From Aureobasidium sp. EXF-3400 (Eukaryota; Ascomycota; Dothideomycetes; Dothideales; Saccotheciaceae), in NCBI GenBank assembly GCA_024195585.1, contig SWBL01000204.1, positions 1 through 64,000 on the forward strand: a DNA stretch of 64,000 bases. Reading direction: 5' to 3'. Of this stretch, positions 32,019 through 42,783 are shown piece after piece. The notes below the pieces were generated by a model, which saw nothing but the letters and a program-made list of their open reading frames with translations, did not search any database and was not told the DNA's origin. Positions within the stretch are counted from its first letter, which is position 1; every line of letters starts with the position of its first letter. The position numbers and the translations under genes were made by a program.

Positions 32019-32882
32019 ATGTCTACCACAACCACAACCACCACAACGACGACCACAAATTTCAAATCACAAGACATAGAAATACCAAGAGGTCCTGTTA
32101 CATCGAAATTGATTTTCTACGCTCCACCACCAGATAACTCCGCACCATGGAATTACGTGGAACAACCTCCTGAAGGTTTTCCTCAGCGAAACTACACCGA
32201 ACATCCTTCTGAAGTCAAACTCAACGATATACGCGGCCAAGAGTCTTCCTTCCAACTAAACACCCAAGGCTTCACCACCGCCAGCAACGTTTCCTCCCAA
32301 TGCAAAGACTTTACCTCCGACGACCAAATCAAACAAATCTACTATCCAGAAGTAGAGGCGTTGATTTTGGAGCAGGTTCCAGGCGCCAAAAGAGTCTTTC
32401 TGTTTGATCATACGATAAGGAGGGCAGATACGAATGCAAAACGGCAACCAGTCCACCGCGCCCACGTCGACCAAACCGAGAAATCAGCTCTGCAGCGCGT
32501 ACACCACCATCTTCCTGACGAAGCTTCTTCACTGCTAAAAGATAGAGTCCGCATCATAAACATCTGGCGTCCTCTCAATGGCCCCGTAGTTTCTTTCCCT
32601 CTGGCCGTTGCGGACAGCAGAAGTGTCTCTGAGGAAGCTGTTGTGGGTATTGAACATAGATATCCCGATCGCGTGGGCGAAACGGCAGGGATTCTAGCTC
32701 AACAAGAACAGAAATGGTGGTATTGGAGTGGTATGGGGAATGATGAGAGATTATTCTTGCAGTGTTTTGATAGTCATGGCACGAAGGCTAGGACACCGCA
32801 TACTGCGTTTACCGATCCGAGGACTAAGGAAGGCTGGCCTGCGAGGGAGAGTATTGAGGTCAGGGCTTTGGTGTTTGGATGA
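32019..32882 (+). CDS. CmcJ/AsaB-family (GA4 desaturase-like) enzyme
   Basis: Single-exon gene, 287 aa. The N-terminus has a run of Thr residues (codon mix ACC/ACA/ACG, so not a pure microsatellite). The family layout is clear: RGPVTSKLIFYAPP, NYTEHPSEVKLNDIRGQESS, the FDHTIRR strand, PVHRAHVDQTEKSALQRVHH, RIINIWRPLNGPVVSFPLAV and a C-terminal HTAFTDP then RESIEVRALVFG. Members are often called hydroxylase/desaturase and include CmcJ of cephamycin synthesis and fungal natural-product genes. The fold is thought to relate to Fe(II)/2-oxoglutarate oxygenases, and the RAHVDQT histidine/aspartate pair fits. The start is the ATG after the C/A-rich leader; an upstream in-frame extension lacks conservation. 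No backbone synthase gene lies nearby. Confidence 0.85.
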   Translation: MSTTTTTTTTTTTNFKSQDIEIPRGPVTSKLIFYAPPPDNSAPWNYVEQPPEGFPQRNYTEHPSEVKLNDIRGQESSFQLNTQGFTTASNVSSQCKDFTSDDQIKQIYYPEVEALILEQVPGAKRVFLFDHTIRRADTNAKRQPVHRAHVDQTEKSALQRVHHHLPDEASSLLKDRVRIINIWRPLNGPVVSFPLAVADSRSVSEEAVVGIEHRYPDRVGETAGILAQQEQKWWYWSGMGNDERLFLQCFDSHGTKARTPHTAFTDPRTKEGWPARESIEVRALVFG

Positions 32883-33055
32883 TGGCGACGCTAATGATTG
32901 GGAGGATTGGTTTGGACACGATATGTGAGACTTTATGAAATGAATCAATCTTACTTCTTATCTACATTATCTACTTGACATTATCTAGTCTACATCTTGC
33001 CATCTACGTCGGCACGTCGTTAGTCGTCTCCTCTATATCCTACGCCTTTTTGTTC

Positions 33056-34764
33056 TTAATCGCTGCTAGGGGGCTGAGTGTTCTCCAAGATTCCAGCCTG
33101 GCCGCGGTACACAGTACCGTCGTAATCGTTTCCATTGGTGGTGTTGGCGATGGTCCAGTTGCCGAAGCAAGCATAGTCGTAGTTGCTCAATGCGTACGAA
33201 CCGTTTTGGCTAGCAACGAACTTGTCCAAAGCACACATACCATCGATACGTCCCTTGCATGCGCCTCCTCTCAAAGTATCCAGAGGCAAGATACCGTTGT
33301 TCAGACGCATGCGGACGAACTTGTGAGTAGCGTTGGAAGGGTTGTAGCCGTACTGGGTGGGGTAGTACTGGACATGCTCTTTGCTTACAGCAGTGGGGTT
33401 GGCCGAGGAGCAGCCGATCACTTCAGTGATAAGGTGGCCACCGAAAGGAGTCATCTTCGACAGATAGAAGTGGCGGTCAGGGTTAGGAGGGTACTGAGTG
33501 AGACTGGGAGCTTCGCGGAAGTAGTCCAAAGACATGGCTGTCATGACACTGACAATGATATCGTCATGAGTAAAATCGGCGTAGAAGGGGCGGTCGAGAG
33601 GGAAGTCTTGAGAGTTGTTGGTGATGCTGCTGTTCACAGAGCTGTTGGAGACGGTGATGTATTGGTGTGTAAGACGGGCAAGGAGCTCCTGCACGTAGCC
33701 AATACCTTGGGCTCTACCAGTTGGGTTGCCGTAGCTGTAATCATAGTAGTAAGCAATGTCGAGGGTTTGCTCGAAACCGTCCCACTCGTCTGCGGTGAAG
33801 AAGTCACAGAAGTCGGACATTCCGAGGAAGCCAGTCTCTAAAACAGGCATTAGATCAGAATCATAACGTACGAATTAATGTACATACCGTAAGCGCAGAG
33901 CAGTTGCACGGCATAGGTGTTGTTGTATGTGAACTTGAAATCTGCAGGAGCGTACTGCTGGAGACGAGTGGTGGCGTTCTTGAGATATCTTGGGATATAG
34001 GTGAAGACATCTTGGTCACCAAGGTCGCCAATTCCAGTGAGATCGTCATTGAAGCATGAGTCGTAGGATGCAAGAGTGTTGTTCTCAGTACCACCTTCAG
34101 GAATGACCACAAGGTCGAAGAAGTCACCATCAGTGTAGTTGGTCAGCTTGGGAACAGGAACCGTCTCGTATGTGGGACCGAAGAAACCCAAGGCCCAGTT
34201 GATCTGACTCTCGCGGATACGAGATTGGCTTGTCGTACGAAGGACTGGCTTGGGTCTGGCTGTGCCGTTGGCGTAGTCAGGGTTGTAGCTGACCTGACCA
34301 GCAGAGGCATTGTACAGAATGCGACCATATCTGTTCCAGAAGTCGACACCCAAGGAGAACTCAGTACGAGCACCGATACCGGTGAGATAACTTTCATTCA
34401 TCTGATACTTGTAGGAGTTGAGGAAAGACAAGGGGCCAGAGAACGAAGAGCTGTGGTTGGCCCTGAAGTCAACGAGCTTCTGAGCAAAAGCCTCAGTCAA
34501 GACTCCATCATCGGGATAGCTGGTAGGGAAACGTTGTGCATGACGCTGAAGAGTGTGGGCTTGCTCGGCCTGACAACCAGCAGGAAGACCAAGCCATTGA
34601 ACGCCAAAAGCGTCAGCAGGGTTGTTCATGTATGTGCTAATCTGACCCCAATGCTGAGAGATGAAGTTGATATCAGTGACAAGAGAGTCATTTGCAGCAC
34701 TGGCAAGTGCGGGAGCAAGTGCACTTGCCAGTACAATGAATGAAGAAAGAGGAGTTGAATGCAT
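33056..34764 (-). CDS. Secreted histidine acid phosphatase (phytase-like)
   Basis: Branch-2 histidine phosphatase that releases phosphate from phytate or other phosphomonoesters outside the cell. The exons are 34764-33888 and 33837-33056, with a 50-nt intron (GTATGT to TTTTAG) restoring CAYETGFLGMSDFCDFFT; 552 aa. A signal peptide is evident (MHSTPLSSFIVLASALAPAL). The catalytic motif LQRHAQRFPT contains the nucleophilic His and two Arg (RHxxRxP), and the proton-donor HD pair is in DFTHDDIIVS. Many N-x-S/T sites (NHS, NES, NAS, NTT, NSS) suggest heavy glycosylation. Cysteine spacing fits the fungal acid phosphatase/PhoA type. An upstream in-frame ATG at 34809 would place 15 residues ahead of the signal peptide and is less likely. 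Confidence 0.92.
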
Positions 34765-34824
34765 GCTGGCTGAGAGTGAAGGAGAGGCAGCTTGGTGAAA
34801 GCTTGTCAAGACCAGCAGGGCTTG

Positions 34825-34831
34825 TTATATA
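34825..34831 (-). promoter_or_regulatory. TATA box of the phosphatase gene
   Basis: TATATAA on the minus strand, about 60 bases upstream of the signal-peptide ATG at 34764. This fits an inducible (phosphate-regulated) secreted enzyme, but no Pho4-type site was confirmed. Confidence 0.45.
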
Positions 34832-35416
34832 GCATAGCGCAGCACATATAGTTTGGCATCTTAGTTGAAGCCGAGCGAGTCATGTTGTGCATACCGGCCA
34901 CGCTTTTGAAAAATGTACGCGGCTTGCCGGATCGGAACTTAAGCTCAGTCGAGGCTCGTGTATGGCGTTCATCTTGTGGAAGTGCGGGACGGGCTATGTG
35001 GAAACCCGGAAAATCCAGATATACTTCAAAGGTGTCCAATGCTGATATACAGACCCTAATGGCACTGGGCCTTGGAGACGATATGAAGCAGCATGATGGG
35101 GGATAATGGCCGAGAAAAGTGGAGGAAGAGAGAGGCACAGACGAGGGTCAATGACGTGTGGCCGAAGTTTGTTGCAACTTGTTCGCGCGCATCATCGTGG
35201 TCATCAATGCGACAAAGCTGCATGTTTTTAGCTTTCTTGCTTCAATTCGTTCCAACAGCATTCACACCGACGAGGAAAAGCTAGTCGAGCTTCGCGTTTA
35301 CTACGAGTACCACTTCCAAATACCATTCAACGAGAACGTGCCTCCACGAAGAGGCATTCCCGAACAACCAATCAGCGCCCTCGCATTCACGACTTTGCTA
35401 TCCGCACACATTCACC
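34832..35416. other. Divergent promoter interval phosphatase/HBS1
   Basis: About 0.6 kb between divergent genes. No gene is seen. Confidence 0.5.
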
Positions 35417-38203
35417 ATGGCCCATCGCAGAGTAAAAGAGATTGACTACGATGAGGATGAATACGATGAATACTACTCGGGCGAGGACGAGTACGGCTAT
35501 GATGGCGCCGACACTGGAGCAGCCGCAGCAGACACTCAAGAGGACGAATTAAGCCCCGAGGACAAAGAGCAGATGCGCATCGGTACCGAGAATGTGAGGG
35601 CTGCTCTAGGAGACGTCTCCGACTTTGTGACGGATGAGGCCATACAAGAAGCACTGTGGCACTACTACTACGACGTCGCCAAGTCCGTCACCTACTTGAA
35701 GAGTATGCCGAATCCTCAGCCTTCCACAACTCCAAGCTTATGTCCTCTAGACCAGAATGCTCCCCAGCAGGCACAGTCCAAGGAGAAGAAACAGAAGCCC
35801 GTATCCAAGTTCGATCAAGCTGCTACATCAGCTGCCCAGAAGCCAGTTGAGATTAAGGGTGCGTCCATGTTTTCTTACACTTCCCTTTCCTTCCTACATA
35901 GAGCGCCACCACACATACATCCGAGTTGGACTACCCTGCCAGACACGAGACTCGGACGAGACCATGGCCACATTTTCTCCCGGTACACAAGCGAGCACGC
36001 TCTGACTGGGCTTGGAACAGTGCCGACCAGCCCACTGCCCCGACCGCATACAAATCCCGCCGACCTCTTCAATGGCATACCTTGGTTCAACGTCCCGGAA
36101 GAAAGAGTCGGATGTATAGTGTCTGAACAAGTCCGACCACCACTTCGTTTACTAGGCGGCACTGGCAAGCCATCAAAGCTGGCTGCTCTGGCCGCTGCAA
36201 GGAAAAAGAAAGAAGCCGAACAGAAGGCTGCACAAGAGGGCGGCCAATCCGAGAAGCCTGCTGGTGTTGCATCGCTCATGGACCGTCTTGGTACAAGGTC
36301 CGCTCAGCCTGCAAACCAGGAGAACATCAAGCCTGGAGACGCCACTCAGCAACCCGAGACTCGCACTTTCCCTATCCGCAAGCGTAAAAGTCCTTCTCCA
36401 CCACCACCAGTCGAAGATCGCAGACCTGCTGCTCCAGAGCCCACTACGACCGAGGTAGCCGAGCCAACTCCTAAGCCCGTCGAACATGTGCGCGCAGGCC
36501 CATCAATTTTCGCCAGCACAATGTGTGGTGGCAGCTCTAGAAGGCGTCCTTCACACCAAGACTCAGCTTTCCTCTCTCAGAATATTCTGCCAGCCATTTA
36601 TGGCCACGACGCGAACCTTGCTAATACCAATGCCTTCTCAGGTCCGAGCCCAGATGACATTGTCATGCAAGCCCAGGCAAAAGGTTCGGCGCGGTCGTGA
36701 AAAGGTAGAAGAATACAAGCATACTAACTAGTTTGTCAGCCTCGGGCGCAAAGAAGCAGACTTCTCAACAAAAGGACTCTAAATCTGTCACCAATGGCGT
36801 CTCCTCTCTCAGTCTGGAAGAGCCGCAGCAGACCAGTCAGAAGTAGGTTCAATTGTATGGTTTGTCCTCGTGACTATTGCTCACAGCATCATAGGGTCAA
36901 AAGCAAAAACTTGGACGTTCTTGCAGAGCATGCAAAGGCCGGACGCAAGAATGCTGCCAGTTTCGTTGTCATTGGACATGTCGACCACGGAAAAAGTACA
37001 CTCATGGGCCGCTTACTGTACGACCTCAAGGTTGTGGACCAACGCTCGCTTGACAAATATCGTAAAGAAGCAACGAGTATTGGAAAATCTTCCTTTGCAC
37101 TGGCGTGGGTCATGGACTCGACCTCCGAGGAGAGAGAACGAGGCGTCACTGTCGACATTGCTACGAACAATTTCGAAACAGAAAAGACAAAGTTCACCAT
37201 CCTGGATGCTCCTGGACACAGAGACTTCATCCCCAACATGATCGCTGGAGCAAGTCAAGCAGACTTTGCCGTTCTCGTTATCGACGCCGGCACTAACAGC
37301 TTCGAAGCTGGTCTCAAAGGCCAAACACGAGAGCACGCCCAACTCGTACGCAGTATGGGTGTCCAGCGCATCATTGTAGCCATCAACAAGATGGACAGCA
37401 TAAACTGGGCCCAAGAGCGCTTCGAAGAAATTCAACAACAGATCTCCGCCTTCCTAACCACCACAGGCTTCCAGCAAAAGAACATTGCCTTTATCCCCTG
37501 CTCCGGTCTCACTGGCGAAAACGTTGTCACTTCAGCCCCTGAGGCAGCAGCTTGGTATACCAAGACACCTTCACACCAAACACTCATCCAAGCCCTCGAA
37601 GCCCACGAACCTACAAAAGCAGCTTTGTCATCTCCCTTCCGTCTCCCCATCTCAGACATCTTCCGCGGCGGTGTCCAAAACCCTCTATCCATTTCCGGCC
37701 GCATCGAAGCCGGCACCTGTCAAGTAGGCGACTCTCTAATCGCCATGCCCGCCAACGAATCCTGCAGCATCAAAGGCATCGAAGTGGACAACGCCGCAGC
37801 AGACTGGGCAGTCGCGGGCCAAATCGTAACTTTGCACTTGACAGAAATCGACCCTGTGCATTTGCGCATTGCGGATTTGCTCTGTGATGCCAGAAAACCT
37901 GTTGCTAACATCAAGAGCTTCACAACAAAGATTCTCGCGTTTGAACATGTGTTGCCCATGACTGTTGATGTGCATAGAGGACGTATGCATGTTCCTGGCC
38001 GCATCAGCAGTATGGTGTGTGTATTGGACAAAAGCACTGGCAACATTACGAAGAAGAAACCGAGGGTTGTGCAGCCGGGGAGTGTGGCTAGAGTCAAGGT
38101 GGAACTCGATACCGCGGTGCCGCTGGAGGTGCCTGGCAGGATTGTGCTGAGATCAGGCGGTAATACTGTTGCTGCTGGGTTGTTGGAGGAAGTGCATGCA
38201 TAG
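35417..38203 (+). CDS. HBS1: Ribosome-rescue GTPase Hbs1 (with Ski7-like exon)
   Basis: eRF3-related GTPase that works with Dom34/Pelota to split stalled ribosomes. The exons are 35417-35702, 35751-35858, an optional exon ending at 36683 (probable start 36021), 36740-36842 and 36895-38203. The N-terminal Hbs1 domain is clear (FVTDEAIQEALWHYYYDVAK, then SVTYLKNQ across the first 48-nt intron). The GTPase has G1 GHVDHGKST, G3 DAPGH, G4 NKMD, then domains II/III ending PLEVPGRIVLRSGGNTVAAG. The middle exon encodes DLFNGIPWFNVPEER and KPSKLAALAAARKK. Skipping it keeps frame and yields 601 aa, close to yeast Hbs1 (611); including it yields about 822 aa. The start of the optional exon is uncertain because the frame is open through the preceding intron. 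Confidence 0.9.
36021..36683 (+). other. Probable Ski7-like cassette exon of HBS1
   Basis: A 663-nt (221-codon) segment with GGAACAG before it and donor GTTCGG after it. Both flanking exons meet in phase 1, so inclusion and skipping are both in frame. It encodes a PW-containing motif (DLFNGIPWFNVP) and basic low-complexity sequence, unlike the Hbs1 N-terminal or GTPase domains. The left edge is tentative. Confidence 0.55.
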
Positions 38204-38699
38204 ATGTCAAAACCGAGGTTGTGTTCAGATGTTAGACATACATTTGAGATGATAAAAGAATCTACACCAAAAACTCCTCGAAAAAGGATACTCTCTTGGT
38301 TAACAGCCCAACCATTCAGCACACTGTACGTAGGTAGTCGCCTTTCTCTTTCGTCCATTCTCTGCATCAAACATGCGAACCATGTAGTCGTTTACTTCGC
38401 CAATGGTATCTAACGCCTTTTGCGATATCTCGACACCAATTTTCACCCAACTGCGATCTGCCTTGGGTTGTAGAAGCCATACAAGAATCCTCTGTCTACC
38501 ACTGGATACATCTTCTTTTCCTCCACCCTTGGTGTGATGTAAAGCAGACGAGTAACAAATCCAATATCGTCGTAGCTCCAAGTGATTGCCTGCATGTATG
38601 GTTTTAGCATTTTTGAGTGGCTGCTGAAACATATTCATTGCATTCAAGACGATAATGGGATCCTTGTTGCTCAACAAGGCGTATATAATGTGTGCTCTG
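38204..38699. other. Intergenic, HBS1 3' side
   Basis: A minus-strand ORF (38300-38677; SWVKIGVEISQKALDTIGEV) has some protein-like character and lies downstream of the dispersed element at 38700-39130. It may be the 3' part of the same unknown or decayed gene. Not called as a gene. Confidence 0.35.
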
Positions 38700-39130
38700 A
38701 TCTATACTATAGACTACCTAGGATGGTACACCCGTCGCCATTTCTGATTTTGATCTGTGTAACTGATACCGAGCTCTTGCAGTTGCGGTGTTGCTACACT
38801 CCCTTCCTTCCTGAGACTTATCACAGTGTAGCTGCAGAAATATACAAAACTTTTGGAAGGAATGCGGAACTCCACAGAGATGTTGCGAGCTCTCTCGATG
38901 GCCAGAATCATATCTAGAACACAATTGTGCATTTCGATAGCTTACAACTTGATGTCCCTTGTGCCTCCGGATGATGAAGGGTCAATCGCGAGATTGTGAC
39001 AGTCCTCAGCACACAGGGAGGTTCGTGGGAAACTCTTTTCCCATGAACATACAATACATCCTCACATTCGAAACTGGTGGGAGGTAGTGTCAGGGCGATA
39101 TCACATTTGGAGAGACTGTTCATTGAGAAT
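38700..39130 (-). repeat. Dispersed unknown element, copy A (gene-like)
   Basis: The minus strand here aligns by eye with the plus strand of 48480-48900. Shared blocks include AAGCTATCGAAATGCA, CTCCC-GTGTGCTG, CTGTGGA followed by CATTC, and AGCTACACTGTG. On the minus strand this copy has protein-like ORFs (FECEDVLYVHGKRVSHEPPC; ILAIERARNISVEFRIPSKS), whereas the other copy has stops. It may be a small unknown gene, its pseudogene or a mobile-element remnant. Confidence 0.6.
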
Positions 39131-39336
39131 CATGTTATCGTTTCATGTCGTTGCAAGCAGTCTATTTTGATCCGCGATGCCCCGTCCAGGCCCTTTGAAC
39201 CGCCCCTTCCACTTTTTTGAAACGCCTATTTATGCTTCTGCCTGATACAAATGCCATCTAAAAGAAACCCGAGAAGCGAAAAAAAAAAAACAACTTTAAT
39301 GATGTGCTTCTCCCTATGCGTGTAGGCCAGTGTCAT

Positions 39337-42300
39337 TTAATGCTGTTGAGTCTCTTCAGCGACAGTCTGGTCGAAGTCGGCGGGAATAGTCCATCCGTGA
39401 ACCATGCAAGCGCGCTTGTATGCCTCGACGGCCTCTCTAGTGCCATACGAGTTGTTGTCTCCATCGGCATACGTACCCCTGATCTGCAAGCGCGCAGGCT
39501 TTGGATCGACAGAGGCCATGGCCATGCGAAGTTGCAGCAAGACAGACTCGATGGTGGTGGTGCATAGCCAGCCGTCTGTGGTGAGGACGGCGTGACAGAT
39601 AGCGCCTCCTGCAGTGACATGACCGCCGCCACCATTCGCGAAAGGAAGGAAGCGAGGACGAACGACTCTGACAAATGGCGGGTTGTCAGGGTATGAGCCA
39701 GGGAAGCGAAGCTCAAGGACGATGCTCTTGACGTTATACTTTTTCATGTCGGTGACAAGAGGCAGCACCTTGTTCCCCTCGTTGAACATGTGAAAGGAAT
39801 GGAGCTCGATTATCCACCGATAGAGATTGTCGGCTTTGCTGGGATTGATGTACCAGCCGAGCTCATGAAGCGGCGTCTTTTTCTGGATCTCGAGCAGGGC
39901 CTTCAAGTCTTGTGCCAGTCTCTTGCTCGCCTGAGTGTTGGCATATGGAGGCGTGGGTAGTCTGGGAAGCTGGTCATGGTCCAAAGAACCTGGGATGAAA
40001 TCGGTCTGCGGCGGGCCTGTTCTAACAGCCAGCTGCTGTTGAGTCTGGGGCTCTTTGAAGATCTCAAGGTCTTCATCATCAGTAGCCACACTGAAGCTAT
40101 CGCTTAGTTCACTATCATCATAGACGGGCTGGATCTCATCATCAGTGTCGCCTGTCAAGTCAATAACTTGTGACGGTTTGGCGATCTTATTCAACAAGCC
40201 TTTCACCTTCTTAGTCTTCTTCGGACCAGGTGACTTGGTGTTGGCCAGCTTGCGCTTTCCAGCCTTGATGCGCAGTGCTGGAATGACGATCTGCGATTGC
40301 TCACCAGTAGGAATACGGGCAGGGTCCTGTTCTAGCTTGTGCTCTGGCAGCTGGTCGAACTTGGGCAACTCGTCATTAGTGCTGGCGCCACACTTCACAA
40401 ACAGGTAGCGAGTTTGAATCCAATCCAGCTGACTGATCACGTAGTGAGGAGTTCTGGAAACAAATTCCTCAGGCGCATTGACAATTTCGTTAAGCGCGAT
40501 AGCCCCTGAAATCTGCAAGCCTGAGTTTGGCCACATGTATGGTCCTGGGACGCTTCCTTGGTAGGTCGGATACATGCCGGAATAGCCAAGCGAGGTGTTG
40601 TAGTGTGGAGAATGATAAACACCATTTCCGTAGGCACGGCCATTGAGCGTCTCATTGAAATGTAGGCCCTCACGAATGATACTGTGCCAATTTTGGAGCA
40701 TGCTTCCATGCCAGGCATAGAAGGTCGGATACTTGGACTTGAGTCGGGTTGCAGTCTCCTTGACGGCCTTCGAGAAACGAGCTTCTTTGTCGGGTGCTCC
40801 CATAGCGAAGCGAAACTGCACATAACCTGACATGCCATGTACCGCCTGGTGGTGTTCAACCTCGACAATACAGGAGCGATTCGAGGCCAAAGTCCAACGC
40901 AGGATGGCTAGTGCGGCTGGTGAGATAGTATCAACCCATCGAGACAGGTCTGGAGTACTCTGTTCCAGGAGATAGGTCTTCATCTTTCCGACCGACGGAA
41001 GCAAAGCCAGCAGGTTCTGTACAGCACCGCGTTTCTCGGCGTCTTGCAAGTCATCAAAACTGGTATTGTACTTGTCGATGAAGGCAGTGCACCATTTAGC
41101 AGTCATGGAGTCCAGAGTGACTTGTCCTACCAGGGGACCAATTTTGGCGGAGGGGCCGAGTGTGTCCTGAATCCTACAGTGAAATGAAGGGCTTCCTATT
41201 TCATCTGGTAGCTCGATAGCAATCCAGTCACCCTTTCTGAGAGGATAATCTGAGTCAGTGTCGTCGAACAATATCTCTGACTTGGTAATGTCAAAGCGAG
41301 CTTGGAGTCGACCCTCAAGTCTTGAGGAAGAGGATTCTTCTGGAGGCTGCGCGACCGTGCCGTACAGGTGGCGAACCTGTTCTTTAACTGGCAAGGCGAT
41401 GGAACGAGGCAAGCTCAAAGAAAGACCGGTGGGGAAGGTCTTGAGTCTTCCTAGAGAGGCGCTGCTGTAGCAAAAGCTAAGGAGTAAGTCAACAACCTTG
41501 TCTTGATGCATGATTTCATGCTCGATCGAAGGACCGAAGCCCAGAGTCATGTACTGGTAAAGACATAGAGGTTCATCGCAAACGTAAGGCTTGAGCGCTT
41601 CGACCGTAGTGGAGAGTTTCTTGTGGCAGACAAGACAGAATTCTGTGCAACGGACGAAGTGGCGCAGCGTAAACTGCATAGCAGCGAGTGGGAAAGAGTG
41701 TGTCTTGCAGGCACGATCACCCAGGTGGTCTGCAGTGACGACAGTAGGGTAGCTTGGTTTTTGCTCTTTCTGGAAGTGTTGAGCAATAGCGCACACGTCG
41801 GCATCAGGGTTGTTTTGCCTCATTCTGTACGAGTCCTCGGCGCCCTGCCACGACATGCCGGCATCTCTGTAACGTACGACAAAGACAAGACGTTCGCACA
41901 AGAGGTCCTTCAGAGGCTTGGAGATGAAAGTGTCGCGGAATTGTGCTGAGCTTGAGTCTTGGGTCGTTGATGTGCCGATGATGGTGAAAGCGTTGATGAC
42001 TTGATCTTGTGTTGGCTTGTAACTCTTGGAGGCACCGACACGCATCTCCAGATGTGCAGAGACAGAGGAGGAGCCAAGAGCGAGAAGTTCCTCTCTGGTC
42101 TTGTATCCTTCCTTGTACTGAAGAAGTAAGATGATGTAGTCGGAAGGCTCGATGCGCCAGGCTTGCATGGCCTCTTGCGAGATGCCGAGCTTGCGAGCAG
42201 AGATAGACACGGAAACGACACAGCTGTAGCTATCGAGAAGACCGCCAAAGTAAGCAATTTTAAAACCGGCATCCTTTGCCATTTTGAGATCGCTGCGAAC

Positions 42301-42783
42301 GCGAGATTGGAAGTGGCTAGACGGATTTGCGTGCGTCGTGTTGGTAGGCATGGCAAAGGCGGGCTTTGGAGAGACGTTGTCAAAGTCTTCGCCATAGATG
42401 TCATCATCATCGGACTCATCGTCCGAGTCGGGATCTTGCAATGGCTCTGCATCAGACTCAGAATCAGATGAACCAGAGAGAGCATCAGAGACGTGTGAGA
42501 GGAATTGGTCGATGGTCATGCTCGCCGGCTGACCAAGCTTGTCTACGATTTCGGCGACATGCTTGGGTGCATTGTCGTCGCAAAAGAGAGTGTAGTAATG
42601 GGCAGTGGGATAGTCAGATTGCTCTGGAACGCTAACAGTGATGGTGACAGACGAATCGAGTGTTGGATGAGTAAAGGTAAATGTGAAGCCGTCTTCATGA
42701 ACGCAGCAGTTGTCGACGTGCGCGAGACTGTGCTTGCCTTTGACGGCATCGTCCAGATCGGCCTTGAACTGCTTACGAGGCAT
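39337..42783 (-). CDS. PARP-E2 fusion protein (ADP-ribosyltransferase + UBC)
   Basis: Single-exon gene, 1148 aa from the ATG at 42783 (MPRKQFKADLDDAV). The N-terminal part is uncharacterised, with an acidic stretch (DPDSDDESDDDDIYGEDFDN, about residues 117-136) and a Cys-rich segment (CTEFCLVCHKK, then CDEPLCLYQY). A PARP catalytic domain follows: His692 in FYAWHGSMLQNWHSIIREGL and Tyr723 in GNGVYHSPHYNTSLGYSG, ending QTRYLFVK. This resembles the mono-ADP-ribosylating PARP6/8/16 group, lacking the Glu of PARP1. A basic linker (GPKKTKKVKGLLNK) with VIDLTGD resembles a SUMO-interacting motif. The C-terminus is a UBE2Q-like E2 with Cys1063 in GGAICHAVLTTDGW and FPGSYPDNPPFVRVVRPRF. PARP-E2 fusions are known in fungi; the substrate is unknown. 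Confidence 0.9.
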   Translation of the reverse strand: MPRKQFKADLDDAVKGKHSLAHVDNCCVHEDGFTFTFTHPTLDSSVTITVSVPEQSDYPTAHYYTLFCDDNAPKHVAEIVDKLGQPASMTIDQFLSHVSDALSGSSDSESDAEPLQDPDSDDESDDDDIYGEDFDNVSPKPAFAMPTNTTHANPSSHFQSRVRSDLKMAKDAGFKIAYFGGLLDSYSCVVSVSISARKLGISQEAMQAWRIEPSDYIILLLQYKEGYKTREELLALGSSSVSAHLEMRVGASKSYKPTQDQVINAFTIIGTSTTQDSSSAQFRDTFISKPLKDLLCERLVFVVRYRDAGMSWQGAEDSYRMRQNNPDADVCAIAQHFQKEQKPSYPTVVTADHLGDRACKTHSFPLAAMQFTLRHFVRCTEFCLVCHKKLSTTVEALKPYVCDEPLCLYQYMTLGFGPSIEHEIMHQDKVVDLLLSFCYSSASLGRLKTFPTGLSLSLPRSIALPVKEQVRHLYGTVAQPPEESSSSRLEGRLQARFDITKSEILFDDTDSDYPLRKGDWIAIELPDEIGSPSFHCRIQDTLGPSAKIGPLVGQVTLDSMTAKWCTAFIDKYNTSFDDLQDAEKRGAVQNLLALLPSVGKMKTYLLEQSTPDLSRWVDTISPAALAILRWTLASNRSCIVEVEHHQAVHGMSGYVQFRFAMGAPDKEARFSKAVKETATRLKSKYPTFYAWHGSMLQNWHSIIREGLHFNETLNGRAYGNGVYHSPHYNTSLGYSGMYPTYQGSVPGPYMWPNSGLQISGAIALNEIVNAPEEFVSRTPHYVISQLDWIQTRYLFVKCGASTNDELPKFDQLPEHKLEQDPARIPTGEQSQIVIPALRIKAGKRKLANTKSPGPKKTKKVKGLLNKIAKPSQVIDLTGDTDDEIQPVYDDSELSDSFSVATDDEDLEIFKEPQTQQQLAVRTGPPQTDFIPGSLDHDQLPRLPTPPYANTQASKRLAQDLKALLEIQKKTPLHELGWYINPSKADNLYRWIIELHSFHMFNEGNKVLPLVTDMKKYNVKSIVLELRFPGSYPDNPPFVRVVRPRFLPFANGGGGHVTAGGAICHAVLTTDGWLCTTTIESVLLQLRMAMASVDPKPARLQIRGTYADGDNNSYGTREAVEAYKRACMVHGWTIPADFDQTVAEETQQH

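Noticed and set aside
32975..33841. 288-aa ORF on the plus strand
   Set aside because: Antisense to exon 2 of the phosphatase gene; Val/Ser/Ala-rich shadow frame.
32019..34764. Secondary-metabolite cluster around the CmcJ/AsaB-like gene
   Set aside because: No polyketide, peptide, terpene synthase, P450, transporter or cluster regulator nearby; the neighbours are a phosphatase and HBS1.
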